From: Saprospiraceae bacterium
GTDB lineage: Bacteria > Bacteroidota > Bacteroidia > Chitinophagales > Saprospiraceae
Direction: 5' to 3'
DNA: 55,965 bases
NCBI GenBank assembly: GCA_020629515.1
Contig: JAHDDE010000004.1
Span: 74,555-130,519 of the forward strand
The translations under genes and the position numbers were made by a program. Numbering within the stretch: the stretch's first letter is position 1; each line of letters begins with the position of its first letter. The notes below the pieces were generated by a model. It saw nothing but the letters and a program-made list of their open reading frames with translations, was not told the DNA's origin and did not search any database. Positions 15,980 through 25,472 of this stretch are shown here, piece after piece.

Positions 15980-16795
15980 ATGAAAAATATTATCCTTCTA
16001 TTTTTAATAGTAGCTACACTAAGTTGTAAGAATAATTATTCTAAAAAAGTAGTAACAGTTGAGGACAAAATTCAGTTAGAATCTGCTATCTCAGAAGCGC
16101 AAGCTGGCACTAGTATCATTATGAAGAATGGTACATGGTCAGATGTTGAAATTGCCTTTGTGGCTAATGGTACCATAGACAATCCTATTACGCTAAGTGC
16201 AGAAACACCTGGTAAGGTTTTTATCGAAGGAAGATCTTCATTACACTTAGGTGGAACATATTTACATGTAGAAGGCCTTCATTTTAGAAATGGATACTCA
16301 CCATCTGGAGGAGTCATTAGATATCAAGTAGGAGAGGATAACCCCGCCTTTCATTCAAGAGTAACAAATTGTGTCATCGAGGACTTTTCTAGGCCCAATA
16401 GGTGGGAGGGAGATCGATGGATTGAATTTTATGGGCAGTACAATCAGTTAGATCATTGTTATATATCTGGTAAAAGTAATGATGGAGCTACGTTAATGGT
16501 CTACTTTAAAGGCAGACAACACATGAATAACCATCATCAGATTGTTAATAATTACTTTGGTCCTCGTCCAAGGAAAGGAGTTAATGTGCCGATAGGAGAG
16601 GGTATGGTAGATTTTGACAAGTATTTTAAGTTGTTAAAAAAGTATAGGTTAAACCCACCTGTTTCATTGCATTTAGAGTATCCTTTAGGTGGAGCTGAGA
16701 AAGGAAAGAAAAATATCACTTTAAGCCATGAGCAAGTATATACAGCTATGGGTAAAGACTTAAAAGCCATCCAGGAATTATGGAATAATGCGTAA
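15980..16795 (+). CDS. Chimeric gene: PL6 alginate-lyase N-terminus joined to sugar isomerase-like C-terminus
   Basis: Residues 1-16 are a lipoprotein signal (LIVATLSC). Residues about 25-199 are the start of a PL6 (chondroitinase-B-like) beta-helix, including RWEGDRWIEFYG, YFKGRQHMNNHH and NNYFGPRPRKG. In intact PL6 proteins this is followed by a GGE-containing calcium-binding segment and then the catalytic Lys/Arg pair; none of this is present. From about residue 201 the sequence switches to VPIGEGMVDFDKYFKLLKKY...SLHLEYPLGGAE...KDLKAIQELW, the C-terminal end of a sugar-phosphate isomerase/epimerase-like TIM barrel. The junction is near nt 16577-16600. The frame is intact, but neither half keeps a full active site, so the product is probably inactive. 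Best explained by an internal deletion; an assembly error is the alternative. Confidence 0.72.
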   Translation: MKNIILLFLIVATLSCKNNYSKKVVTVEDKIQLESAISEAQAGTSIIMKNGTWSDVEIAFVANGTIDNPITLSAETPGKVFIEGRSSLHLGGTYLHVEGLHFRNGYSPSGGVIRYQVGEDNPAFHSRVTNCVIEDFSRPNRWEGDRWIEFYGQYNQLDHCYISGKSNDGATLMVYFKGRQHMNNHHQIVNNYFGPRPRKGVNVPIGEGMVDFDKYFKLLKKYRLNPPVSLHLEYPLGGAEKGKKNITLSHEQVYTAMGKDLKAIQELWNNA

Positions 16796-17737
16796 CTAAT
16801 ATTCGCTCTCTTTTTTCTTTTGCATCTCAGAGCCTGACCAAAAACTTGCTAGCGAGGATCCTGTAATATTCATGAATGGTCCAAATACAGCTGGAGCTAA
16901 TCCCATAGTAGCAATTCTGTTCATTTCCATCGCAATGCCTGAAGCCAATCCTGCATTTTGCATACCTACTTCTAATGCAATAGTACGTCTGGATTGCAAA
17001 TCAAGTCCTGCCAATTTGCCTATCCAATAACCTAAGCTATATCCTATAACATTGTGCAAGATTACAATGGCAATTAGTTTAATGCCTATATCTAAGAGCG
17101 CATCTCGTCCGGCGGCTGTTATAATTGTAATAACCAATGCGATACCAGCCATTGACAAGAGGGGCATATATCGATCCAGGAGCTCCTTTTGCTCTTTGAA
17201 TATTCTGTTAACAATAACCCCCAATATTACAGGGAATATCACGATCTTATTAATACTCCAGAACATGCTGAAAAAATCTATTGGAACGTATTGGTTTGCT
17301 AATAATTTCATAAGGAAAGGAGTCATAATAGGAGCTATAACGGTGGCCAACATAGTAAGCGTTAATGATAAGGCTAAATTCGCTTTTGCGATATAAGACA
17401 TAACATTAGAGGCTAATCCACTTGGCGAACATCCTACTAATATAATTCCGGCAGCAATCTCAGGACCTAAACCTGATAGAGCTGCTAATGAGTATCCTAT
17501 TATAGGCATAATACTAAATTGGCAGAGTAAACCGACTATCACCCCTTTGGGCATTTTAAGGACATTGTAGAAGTCTTTCAGTTCCATGCTCGTCCCCATC
17601 CCAAACATGATTACCATTAAGATAGGCACGATTAGTTGCTTAAGCTCGAAGGTGCCTACAGTGATATAAAGTTCGGGATATATAAGAGCAGACAAGGCTG
17701 CTATGAATATGACTATTGTGAAAGCGTATTTTTTCAT
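16796..17737 (-). CDS. BASS-family (bile acid:sodium symporter-like) transporter
   Basis: A 313-residue protein with about ten membrane helices. The MFGMGTSMELKDF, GIILVGCSPSGLASNVMSYIAKAN and EVGMQNAGLASGIA segments are hallmarks of the BASS family, whose members move organic acids with sodium. Related genes often sit in Bacteroidota sugar loci next to sugar isomerases. It is convergent with the chimeric gene, with the two stop codons touching (16793-16795 and 16796-16798), and divergent from the tandem PL7 gene. The isomerase-like tail of the chimera suggests that an isomerase gene once stood beside it. The substrate is unknown; a uronate or keto-acid is possible. Confidence 0.85.
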   Translation of the reverse strand: MKKYAFTIVIFIAALSALIYPELYITVGTFELKQLIVPILMVIMFGMGTSMELKDFYNVLKMPKGVIVGLLCQFSIMPIIGYSLAALSGLGPEIAAGIILVGCSPSGLASNVMSYIAKANLALSLTLTMLATVIAPIMTPFLMKLLANQYVPIDFFSMFWSINKIVIFPVILGVIVNRIFKEQKELLDRYMPLLSMAGIALVITIITAAGRDALLDIGIKLIAIVILHNVIGYSLGYWIGKLAGLDLQSRRTIALEVGMQNAGLASGIAMEMNRIATMGLAPAVFGPFMNITGSSLASFWSGSEMQKKKESEY

Positions 17738-17846
17738 AGTGTTTTCTTATAGGAGTTCATAGTGAATATAGCTACATAACTCCTTTTTTAACTTTTATAT
17801 CTGTGCAGAAATATTTAATATGATTTCGTAAGCCCACAGTTTTTCA

Positions 17847-17854
17847 TAGCTTTG
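17847..17854 (+). promoter_or_regulatory. Possible -7 promoter element of the tandem PL7 gene
   Basis: TAGCTTTG matches the Bacteroidota -7 consensus TAnnTTTG, 75 bases before the lyase start codon, in the divergent gap 17738-17928. No good TTG -33 box is at the expected distance, and no TTGGTNNACCAA operator was seen here. Confidence 0.4.
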
Positions 17855-17928
17855 CCTACTGTGTGGACATGTTAATAATGGTACAATTTTCTTGAGTCCT
17901 AATTATTTACACTAAGAATTTTTATTGC

Positions 17929-19956
17929 ATGTTCTCTTTTCTTTATAGATCAGTTCTATCTATTTGTCTTTGGGCAATTGTAGCCTCTTTATTATTTATT
18001 TGTTGTAAGCCTTCCAGTCTTTCAACTTCTAAGCTTCCACAAGATATTATACCAATTTTTCAACATTGGAATTTAATACTTGGTGATGGTACTAATGTAG
18101 GAGTTGCTACCGAATATCACAACCAAGATTTTTTTTATTCAGCACATGACGAAGATGGCGATTGGGTTGTGTTTAAGACTCCAAATGCTGGAAATACTCA
18201 TGGTACATCGAATAATACAAGAACTGAACTCGCACAATTAAAAAAATGGTCCCCGATGAGCCAAGCAAATATGAAAGCAACGCTCAAAGTTATGAATGTA
18301 GCTACTACTGGAGATCCTAAGGTTGCTGCTACTTATTCTGTGGTGGTGGGGCAGATTCATAGTGCGGATGGTCATGAGAATGAGCCATTAAAAATATTTT
18401 ATAAAAAGTTTCCTGGGCATAATAAGGGTTCAGTTTTTTGGAACTATGAAATAAATACTGCTGGAGATGATAATTCCGGAAGATGGGATTATTCATATCC
18501 TATATGGGGTTATGATTTTAGTGATGTAGCTGATGATGATAACAAGTATCCTGATGAGCCAGAAGATGGAATAGCTCTTGGAGAAGAATTTTCGTACGAG
18601 GTGGATATCGATAATGGGATAATGAATTTAACATTCACCAGTGAGGGGCATGCAACTAAGACATTTACTAAAAACTTAATTGAATCTGAATATAGCAGTC
18701 CTTCTGATATGCCCGAGCAAGTGAAGAATCTGTTCGTGCCAATTGGCCAAGATGGTGTAGAGCGAGAGAACGCATATGCAGATGAGGGATGCTTTTTTAA
18801 GTTAGGATGCTATAATCAGACTAATGGGAAAGACCCTAAAGTAAATAAAGTCTGGTGCTCTGGGGCGGAAACTCATGGAGGAGACCTTCAAAAGCAATAT
18901 GCTGATGGCAATTATGCAGAAGTTTGGTTTAAAAATGCTACCATAGAAATTAGCGATGATGCTTATTCTAATGCGGGTTATTTTGCTGCTAATGATGGCT
19001 TGAGTAAGAAAGTAGTCTATCCAAGTGAGGTCATCCCTTTTATGGATAAATTTAAAATGCTCATGGGAGATGGAACCAATGTGGATGAATTGGTAGATTT
19101 TGAAGATCCAAATTTCTTCTATTCGGTTATTGATGGAACGAGAAGATGGGTAGTATATAAAACTCCTAACTCTGGAGTAACATCTAAAAATTCAAGTAAT
19201 ACCAGAACAGAATTACATCAAAAAGAAGAATGGATTCCAGAAGTAGGCGGAAAGTTGACCGGAACATGTAAAGTTATGCAAGTATCGGTTTCTGGAGATG
19301 CCCGAGTAGCGGCTTCTTATTCTACTGTAGTCGGGCAGATACATAGTGGCGAAGGCCACGAAAATGAACCAATCAAGATCTTTTATAAGAAGTTTCCCGG
19401 GCATAAGAAGGGATCTGTATTTTGGAATTATGAAATTAACACTGCTGGTGATGATAATTCCGGAAGATGGGATTACTCCTATCCTGTATGGGGCTATGAC
19501 ATGTCAGTAGTTGGAGATAGCAAAGATGGTTTTCCTCCAGAACCAGTTGAAGGAATAGAATTAGGAGAAGAGTTTAGCTATGAAATTAATGTCTACAAAG
19601 GGGTGATGTACGTAACATTCACCAGTGAGAAACACGAAACAAAGACTTTTACTAAAAATCTTATCCAATCGGAATATGTTAGTCAGGAGGATATTCCTGA
19701 TCAAGTAAGAAACTTGTTTTTCCCGATTGGGCAAAAAGGAACAGAACGAATTAATGCTTACAGTGGAGAGCTCAACTACTTTAAACAGGGTGCATATAAC
19801 CAGACTAATGGGAAGTCACCCGAGTCAAATATGGTATGGTGTGCGGGTGCGGAGACTTATGGTGGAGATATACAAAAGCAATATGCAAACGGATGCTATA
19901 CCGAAGTATGGTTTAGAGATGCTACGGTGGGTTCAGGAACGCCACCAATAGAATGA
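17929..19956 (+). CDS. Alginate lyase with two tandem PL7 domains, lipoprotein
   Basis: Two complete PL7 catalytic domains in one 675-residue protein behind a signal with a lipobox-like FICC (Cys25/26). Domain 1 (about 35-340) has NTRTEL (R98-L101), QIH (142-144) and FFKLGCYNQ (289-297). Domain 2 (about 365-668) has NTRTEL (R426-L429), QIH (470-472) and YFKQGAYNQ (617-625). Both share an almost identical central stretch (FYKKFPGH.KGSVFWNYEI, then AGDDNSGRWDYSYP), so the gene arose by internal duplication. The two are not identical: domain 1 has Phe for the first Tyr of YFK. The sequence type differs from the single-domain PL7 at 2467, so the locus has two distinct lyase kinds. It is the last gene of the alginate region on this strand. 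Confidence 0.92.
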   Translation: MFSFLYRSVLSICLWAIVASLLFICCKPSSLSTSKLPQDIIPIFQHWNLILGDGTNVGVATEYHNQDFFYSAHDEDGDWVVFKTPNAGNTHGTSNNTRTELAQLKKWSPMSQANMKATLKVMNVATTGDPKVAATYSVVVGQIHSADGHENEPLKIFYKKFPGHNKGSVFWNYEINTAGDDNSGRWDYSYPIWGYDFSDVADDDNKYPDEPEDGIALGEEFSYEVDIDNGIMNLTFTSEGHATKTFTKNLIESEYSSPSDMPEQVKNLFVPIGQDGVERENAYADEGCFFKLGCYNQTNGKDPKVNKVWCSGAETHGGDLQKQYADGNYAEVWFKNATIEISDDAYSNAGYFAANDGLSKKVVYPSEVIPFMDKFKMLMGDGTNVDELVDFEDPNFFYSVIDGTRRWVVYKTPNSGVTSKNSSNTRTELHQKEEWIPEVGGKLTGTCKVMQVSVSGDARVAASYSTVVGQIHSGEGHENEPIKIFYKKFPGHKKGSVFWNYEINTAGDDNSGRWDYSYPVWGYDMSVVGDSKDGFPPEPVEGIELGEEFSYEINVYKGVMYVTFTSEKHETKTFTKNLIQSEYVSQEDIPDQVRNLFFPIGQKGTERINAYSGELNYFKQGAYNQTNGKSPESNMVWCAGAETYGGDIQKQYANGCYTEVWFRDATVGSGTPPIE

Positions 19957-19999
19957 TTTTTCAATCAACAATAATAGAATTGTGGGAGTGTAAAGAATA

Positions 20000-20752
20000 C
20001 TATTCTTCTATAATAGTTGCGTTTTCCGTTTTAGTGAAAAAATGAGAATCTAAAGATTCTTGATTTAATTGCACATTGATAAATTCTCTTCGACTTCTTT
20101 CATCTATAGGAAGATTTTCTTCTACATTATACCAAGCCAATGATTTTGGCAGCCTTAAATCATTGATTTCTTGCCAGTCGTCATATCTAATCCATGATAT
20201 TTTTTTTGATTTTTCTTTTGAAAAATAGGTCACCGTATATCCTAACCATTCCATTTGATAGGTTGTGGGATTATAATGTATGAAGTACTCGTCATCAGAG
20301 CTAACACCAACTCCTGATTCATAAGATATTTTTATACCTGGATATAGTTTTCCATTATATTCCAATTCCTTCGTTTCGGTATATATGATACCGGGGTCAC
20401 CTAAAACAAAAGGCATGGCATAAAAATAAAACATCAAATTCTTATAAAATATAGGATTGCCTTTGTAGGTACTGTCAGCCTCTAGCCAAAAGTTTTTGCC
20501 ATCATACCCCATTGTAAAATTCGATGCGTCTATTCGTTCATTTCGATTTTTTAGATCTATGACTTGTTTTTCATTCCCGCCTTCTTTGACTATTTCATAT
20601 GATATCATATGCATGTCGTTCCATGTATCTATCCCGCCATGAGCTTCAAATATTTTTGATATGTCTTTATTATATTCCTGATGGTTTTCTACATTGCTAT
20701 TCTTGCACGAGAAAGCAGTAATAATTAATAAAACACAGATCGAAGTTCTCAT
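20000..20752 (-). CDS. DUF6503-like lipoprotein
   Basis: A 250-residue predicted lipoprotein (LLIITAFSC, Cys16). The IFEAHGGIDTWNDMHMISYE start of the mature part, the DASNFTMGYDGKNFWL block and the Tyr/Trp-rich beta pattern match a Bacteroidota family of unknown function (DUF6503), probably a LolA-like beta sheet in the periplasm or outer membrane. It is convergent with the tandem PL7 gene (43-base gap) and 145 bases from pccB, so it may be a separate unit. No function can be given; a link to either neighbour is not shown. Confidence 0.65.
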   Translation of the reverse strand: MRTSICVLLIITAFSCKNSNVENHQEYNKDISKIFEAHGGIDTWNDMHMISYEIVKEGGNEKQVIDLKNRNERIDASNFTMGYDGKNFWLEADSTYKGNPIFYKNLMFYFYAMPFVLGDPGIIYTETKELEYNGKLYPGIKISYESGVGVSSDDEYFIHYNPTTYQMEWLGYTVTYFSKEKSKKISWIRYDDWQEINDLRLPKSLAWYNVEENLPIDERSRREFINVQLNQESLDSHFFTKTENATIIEE

Positions 20753-20897
20753 AGAAGGATATTTTATTAAAGACTAATATATAGTAATTCAAATTAGAAA
20801 CTGTGAAAGCTATAGGATTGAAACTCTGTCATAGAAATATCAACTTAAATGATAAAGAAATAAGTTAAATCCTTTTAATATTTCTTTGAACTATCGT

Positions 20898-22439
20898 TTA
20901 TAGAGGAATATTTCCATGTTTCTTTTTAGGCAATTTCTGTTTTTTGTTCTTTAGCATGTGAAAAGCTTTGATTAGCTTTCTACGTGTTTCTTTTGGAAAG
21001 ATTACTTCGTCTATAAAGCCCCTTTGTGCAGCTCTATAGGGATTTGCAAACTTAGAGGCATATTCTGCTTCTTTTTCTGCAAGAGTCTTTGCAGGGTCCT
21101 CTGAATTGGCTATTTCTCTTTTGAAAATTATTTCACTGGCCCCTTTTGCGCCCATCACTGCGATTTCAGCTGTTGGCCAAGCAAAATTCATATCCGCACC
21201 TATATGTTTAGAATTCATCACATCATAGGCTCCACCATAGGCCTTCCGAGTGATGCATGTGACTTTAGGAACGGTAGCCTCACTTAGGGCATATAATAGT
21301 TTAGCACCATTAGTGATAATTCCATTCCACTCTTGGTCTGTACCTGGTAGGAATCCTGGCACATCTACGAGGACTAATAAAGGAATATTAAAGCAATCAC
21401 AGAATCTTGTAAACCTTGCTGCCTTTCGAGAACTTTCTACATCCAAGACTCCAGCTAAACTATTGGGTTGGTTGGCTACTATGCCAATACTCATGCCAGC
21501 AATTCGACAGTGGCCAACCACTATATTATCGGCATAATTTTTATGTACTTCAAAAAAGGTGTCGGGATCTATGATGCCATTGATGACATCTCTTATGTCA
21601 TAAGGTTGATTGGGATTATCAGGGACTATATTTTCAAGAGAAGCCCTGATTTCATCATTTAGTTCATAAGGTAGATCGTCAGGTTGATCTTCACAGTTCT
21701 GAGGTATATAACTGAGCAATCGCTTGACTTTGTTGATGCAGTCGAGATCATTGTGTGCGGTCATGTGTGTGACGCCAGATTTGGTAGAGTGAGTGGATGC
21801 TCCTCCTAATTCTTCTGAAGTAACCTCCTCATTAGTCACTGTTTTTACCACATTAGGCCCTGTGACAAACATATAACTGGTCTGTTCCACCATGATAATA
21901 AAATCGGTCATTGCTGGAGAATATACCGCACCGCCAGCACATGGACCCATGATAGCAGAAATTTGTGGGATTACTCCAGAGGCCTGGACATTACGATAGA
22001 ATATATCTGCATACCCGCCTAAGGATTTAACACCTTCTTGAATTCTTGCACCACCAGAATCATTCAAACCAACCACCGGGGCTCCAACTTTCATAGCGAG
22101 ATCCATTATTTTACATATTTTTTCGGCATGTGTTTCAGACAATGATCCTCCGAAAACGGTAAAATCTTGGGCATATACATAGGTTAATCGACCCGCTACA
22201 GTACCATAACCTGTAACAACGCCGTCACCAAGAAAGATTTGCTTGCCCATTCCAAAATCTTTGGTTCTATGGGTTTTGAATGCGTCTATCTCCTCAAACG
22301 ACCCTTCATCTAATAAAAAGTGAATTCTCTCACGTGCGGTGAGTTTGCCTTTTTGATGTTGTTTGTCTATTCTTTCTTGACCACCTCCCAAGCGACTTTC
22401 ATCGATCTTTCTTTGTAGGATATCTTGCTTTTCACTCAT
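20898..22439 (-). CDS. pccB: Propionyl/acyl-CoA carboxylase carboxyltransferase (beta) subunit
   Basis: It transfers CO2 from carboxybiotin to propionyl-CoA, giving methylmalonyl-CoA. The two crotonase-like halves are visible: [32 protein letters not shown] and [14 protein letters not shown] in the N-terminal half, then [27 protein letters not shown] and [13 protein letters not shown] in the C-terminal half. Length (513) is normal for PccB. Its start overlaps the mutB stop by 4 bases (ATGA type). It is the last gene of the long minus-strand operon that also supplies the biotin carboxylase and carrier as separate proteins. Preference for propionyl-CoA is inferred from the mutase genes alongside. 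Confidence 0.95.
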   Translation of the reverse strand: MSEKQDILQRKIDESRLGGGQERIDKQHQKGKLTARERIHFLLDEGSFEEIDAFKTHRTKDFGMGKQIFLGDGVVTGYGTVAGRLTYVYAQDFTVFGGSLSETHAEKICKIMDLAMKVGAPVVGLNDSGGARIQEGVKSLGGYADIFYRNVQASGVIPQISAIMGPCAGGAVYSPAMTDFIIMVEQTSYMFVTGPNVVKTVTNEEVTSEELGGASTHSTKSGVTHMTAHNDLDCINKVKRLLSYIPQNCEDQPDDLPYELNDEIRASLENIVPDNPNQPYDIRDVINGIIDPDTFFEVHKNYADNIVVGHCRIAGMSIGIVANQPNSLAGVLDVESSRKAARFTRFCDCFNIPLLVLVDVPGFLPGTDQEWNGIITNGAKLLYALSEATVPKVTCITRKAYGGAYDVMNSKHIGADMNFAWPTAEIAVMGAKGASEIIFKREIANSEDPAKTLAEKEAEYASKFANPYRAAQRGFIDEVIFPKETRRKLIKAFHMLKNKKQKLPKKKHGNIPL

Positions 22440-24571
22440 TTTTCAAAATAGTTAATCATGATCTTAAGAATCTCCGCTGCGGCATTAGAGATCACTGTTC
22501 CTGGACCAAATACTCCAGCCACTCCCGCATCGAATAAATATTGATAGTCCTGTGGAGGGATAACACCTCCAGCGATAACCAGTATATCCTCTCTATTTAA
22601 TTCTTTAAGTGCTTGAATAGCCTGAGGGACTAAAGTTTTGTGACCTGCTGCTAATGATGAGATACCTAAAATATGAACATCATTGATCGCCGCTTGCCTG
22701 GCTGCTTCCTCAGGTGTCTGAAATAATGGTCCGATATCTACATCAAAGCCGATATCGGCAAAAGAGGTGGCTATGACCTTAGCACCTCTATCATGTCCAT
22801 CTTGGCCTAATTTGGCTATCATAATACGAGGACGTCTACCTACTTTTTTGGCAAATTGATCCGCTAATTCTTGAGCAATTTTAAATTTTTCATCCATGGC
22901 AATTTCTCTATGGTATACTCCAGTGATTGTTTTGGATGTTGCTTTGTATCTCCCAAAGGCAGACTCCATTGCATCTGATATTTCTCCTAATGTAGCACGT
23001 TCTCGTGCCGCATCTATTGCCAAAGCTAATAGGTTTCCTTTGTTTTCTTTTGCTCCATTTGTTATTTTAAAGAGACATTTTGCAACTTCTTCAGAGTTCC
23101 TGTTTGATTTGACTTCTCTTATTCGCTGGAGCTGTGCTTGTCTAACAGCAGTGTTGTCAATGTCTCTCACATCAATATTAAGTTCTCCTTCAGACTTATA
23201 TATGTTTACCCCGACAATCTTATCGACCCCACTGTCTATACGTGCTTGTTTTTTGGCTGCGGCTTCTTCTATTTTTAATTTAGGAAGCCCATTTTCAATT
23301 GCCTTTGCCATACCTCCCAATCTCTCCACTTCTTGTATCAATTCCCAAGATTCCTGAATAATCTGATCTGTGAGATATTCAACATAGTAACTTCCTGCCC
23401 ATGGATCAACCGCTGTAGTGATGTCTGTATCTTGTTGTATGTATTTTTGTGTATCCCGAGCGATTTTAGCACTAAAATCGGTTGGAAGAGCTAATGCTTC
23501 ATCCAGAGAATTGGTATGAAGTGATTGAGTGCCTCCAAATACTGCGGAGAGCGCTTCAATAGTCGTTCGAGCGATGTTATTAAAGGGATCTTGTGCCGTA
23601 AGACTCCAACCTGAGGTTTGACAATGGGTTCTTAGGGCCATGGATTTAGGATTAGAAGGGTTGAACTGTTTAACGATTCTTGCCCATAGTACTCTTGCAG
23701 CTCGCATTTTAGCAATTTCCATAAAATGATTCATTCCTATTCCCCAAAAGAAAGAGAGCCTCGGAGCGAAGTCGTCAATATCAAGACCCGCTTTTATTCC
23801 TGACCTAATATATTCTAATCCATCTGCCAATGTATAGGCGAGTTCAAGCTGTGCCGGAGCTCCTGCCTCGTGCATATGATAGCCTGAAATGCTTATAGAA
23901 TTGAATTTTGGCATGTGTTGAGAAGTATATTCAAATATGTCTGCTATAATTCTCATAGATGGTTGAGGAGGATATATATAAGTATTCCTCACCATAAATT
24001 CTTTAAGAATATCATTTTGAATAGTGCCGCTTAGAGCCGATTGAGCGACGCCTTGCTCCTCAGCTGCCACAATATAAAAGGCCATAATAGGAATAACTGC
24101 ACCATTCATTGTCATGGATACAGACATTTTGTCCAAAGGAATTTGATCAAATAATATCTTCATATCCTCAACACTATCTATAGCCACGCCAGCTTTACCA
24201 ACATCGCCAACCACTCTAGGGTGATCTGAGTCATATCCTCTATGAGTGGCAAGATCAAAAGCTACTGATAGACCTTTTTGCCCTTGCTGCAGATTCCTTC
24301 GATAGAATGCATTACTTTCTTCCGCAGTTGAAAATCCCGCATATTGTCGTATGGTCCATGGCCTCACTGTATACATACTACTATAGGGGCCCCTTAAGTA
24401 GGGAGGGATGCCAGCCACAGACCCTAAATGCTCCACATTGCCTAAGTCATGCTTGGTATATTGAGATCTAACTTTAATGCCTTCAGCAGTTATAAACTCT
24501 GCTATAGATTCAGATGAATCATAAGAAGATGCTGGACGATATGGTATTTTGCTAAAATCTATTTTCTCCAT
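22436..24571 (-). CDS. mutB: Methylmalonyl-CoA mutase, large (B12-binding) subunit
   Basis: A 711-residue mutase that turns methylmalonyl-CoA into succinyl-CoA with adenosylcobalamin. The N-terminal TIM barrel carries the family blocks [38 protein letters not shown] and [21 protein letters not shown]. The C-terminal B12 domain has GQDGHDRG with the cobalt-ligand His593, followed by GISSLAAGH and [11 protein letters not shown]. It is two bases from the 3-hydroxyacyl-CoA dehydrogenase gene and overlaps pccB, so expression is likely coupled. Its partner small subunit is encoded four genes upstream in the same operon. Confidence 0.96.
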   Translation of the reverse strand: MEKIDFSKIPYRPASSYDSSESIAEFITAEGIKVRSQYTKHDLGNVEHLGSVAGIPPYLRGPYSSMYTVRPWTIRQYAGFSTAEESNAFYRRNLQQGQKGLSVAFDLATHRGYDSDHPRVVGDVGKAGVAIDSVEDMKILFDQIPLDKMSVSMTMNGAVIPIMAFYIVAAEEQGVAQSALSGTIQNDILKEFMVRNTYIYPPQPSMRIIADIFEYTSQHMPKFNSISISGYHMHEAGAPAQLELAYTLADGLEYIRSGIKAGLDIDDFAPRLSFFWGIGMNHFMEIAKMRAARVLWARIVKQFNPSNPKSMALRTHCQTSGWSLTAQDPFNNIARTTIEALSAVFGGTQSLHTNSLDEALALPTDFSAKIARDTQKYIQQDTDITTAVDPWAGSYYVEYLTDQIIQESWELIQEVERLGGMAKAIENGLPKLKIEEAAAKKQARIDSGVDKIVGVNIYKSEGELNIDVRDIDNTAVRQAQLQRIREVKSNRNSEEVAKCLFKITNGAKENKGNLLALAIDAARERATLGEISDAMESAFGRYKATSKTITGVYHREIAMDEKFKIAQELADQFAKKVGRRPRIMIAKLGQDGHDRGAKVIATSFADIGFDVDIGPLFQTPEEAARQAAINDVHILGISSLAAGHKTLVPQAIQALKELNREDILVIAGGVIPPQDYQYLFDAGVAGVFGPGTVISNAAAEILKIMINYFEK

Positions 24572-24572
24572 T

Positions 24573-25472
24573 TTAAGAAAAGCTTTGAGAAACTTTTAGC
24601 TCTTTCGTTCCATGATCATAAGAATAAAATCCTTCACCAGATTTTATACCCAATTTTCCAGCTGTCACCATATTTACTAATAAAGGACAAGGGGCATATT
24701 TGTCCTTGCCAAATCCGCTATGTAGCACCTTCAATATGGCTAAACAAACATCCAGTCCAATATAATCGGCTAACTGCAGTGGGCCCATAGGATGTGCCAT
24801 GCCTAACTTCATGACTCCATCAATCTCAAGCACTCCAGCGACCCCCTCATGAAGGCTGATAATGGCCTCATTGATCATAGGTAACAAGATGCGATTGGCC
24901 ACAAAGCCAGGGAAATCTTTGACCTCCAATGGTATTTTGCCCAAGCTTTTTGATACCTCCATTATTTCATCACAAACTTCTTGAGAAGTTGAGTATCCTT
25001 TGATTACCTCTACTAGCTTCATTACTGGCACGGGATTCATAAAGTGCATGCCTATCACTCTATCTGGTCGATTAGTAACAGATGCGATTTTAGTAAGCGA
25101 AATTGAAGAAGTATTAGAGGCAAGTATTGCTTTAGGAGGTGCAGTAGCATCAATCTCTTTAAATATTTTAAGCTTAATATTTTCATTTTCAGTTGCCGCT
25201 TCTATCACCAAATCAGCTTTGGATACTCCTTGACTCAATTCAGAGTAGGTAGATATAGCACTGAGCGTCTGTGATTTTGATTCTTCAGTGATTCGCTCTT
25301 TTTTAATCATGCGATCAAGGTTTTTCTCTATAGTATTTAGGGCTTTAGAGAGAGCTTCCTCGGATATGTCAATGAGATGAACATTATATCCTTTCATAGC
25401 AAAAACATGTGCAATACCATTGCCCATAGTTCCTGCCCCAATTACCGCTACATTATTTATCTTTCTGTCCAT
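24573..25472 (-). CDS. 3-hydroxyacyl-CoA (3-hydroxybutyryl-CoA) dehydrogenase
   Basis: A 299-residue NAD-dependent dehydrogenase: Rossmann loop [16 protein letters not shown] near the N-terminus, the signature [19 protein letters not shown] with the active-site His, and the all-helical C-terminal part ([18 protein letters not shown]). It oxidises (S)-3-hydroxyacyl-CoA to the 3-oxo form. Within this operon it may act on 3-hydroxybutyryl-CoA or a branched 3-hydroxyacyl-CoA from valine/isoleucine breakdown; the sequence cannot tell which. Its start overlaps the end of the biotin carboxylase gene by 16 bases. Confidence 0.93.
   Translation of the reverse strand: MDRKINNVAVIGAGTMGNGIAHVFAMKGYNVHLIDISEEALSKALNTIEKNLDRMIKKERITEESKSQTLSAISTYSELSQGVSKADLVIEAATENENIKLKIFKEIDATAPPKAILASNTSSISLTKIASVTNRPDRVIGMHFMNPVPVMKLVEVIKGYSTSQEVCDEIMEVSKSLGKIPLEVKDFPGFVANRILLPMINEAIISLHEGVAGVLEIDGVMKLGMAHPMGPLQLADYIGLDVCLAILKVLHSGFGKDKYAPCPLLVNMVTAGKLGIKSGEGFYSYDHGTKELKVSQSFS

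Noticed and set aside
17751-17790. AGGAGTT...AACTCCT hairpin followed by six T's on the plus strand
   Set aside because: It lies in a divergent promoter gap upstream of the likely lyase promoter, so no plus-strand transcript would need it; the stem is only 7 bp with a 20-base loop.
17929-19956. Similar DNA blocks about 980 bases apart that could be taken for mobile-element ends or a repeat array
   Set aside because: They are the two duplicated PL7 domains of one coding region.
19993-20007. AAGAATACTATTCTT palindrome between the tandem PL7 gene and the DUF6503-like gene
   Set aside because: Short, AT-rich, overlaps the end of the DUF6503 coding region, and has no T tail; probably chance.
22896-23357. 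153-residue plus-strand frame opposite mutB
   Set aside because: Antisense to the strongly conserved mutase; no start context or family match.
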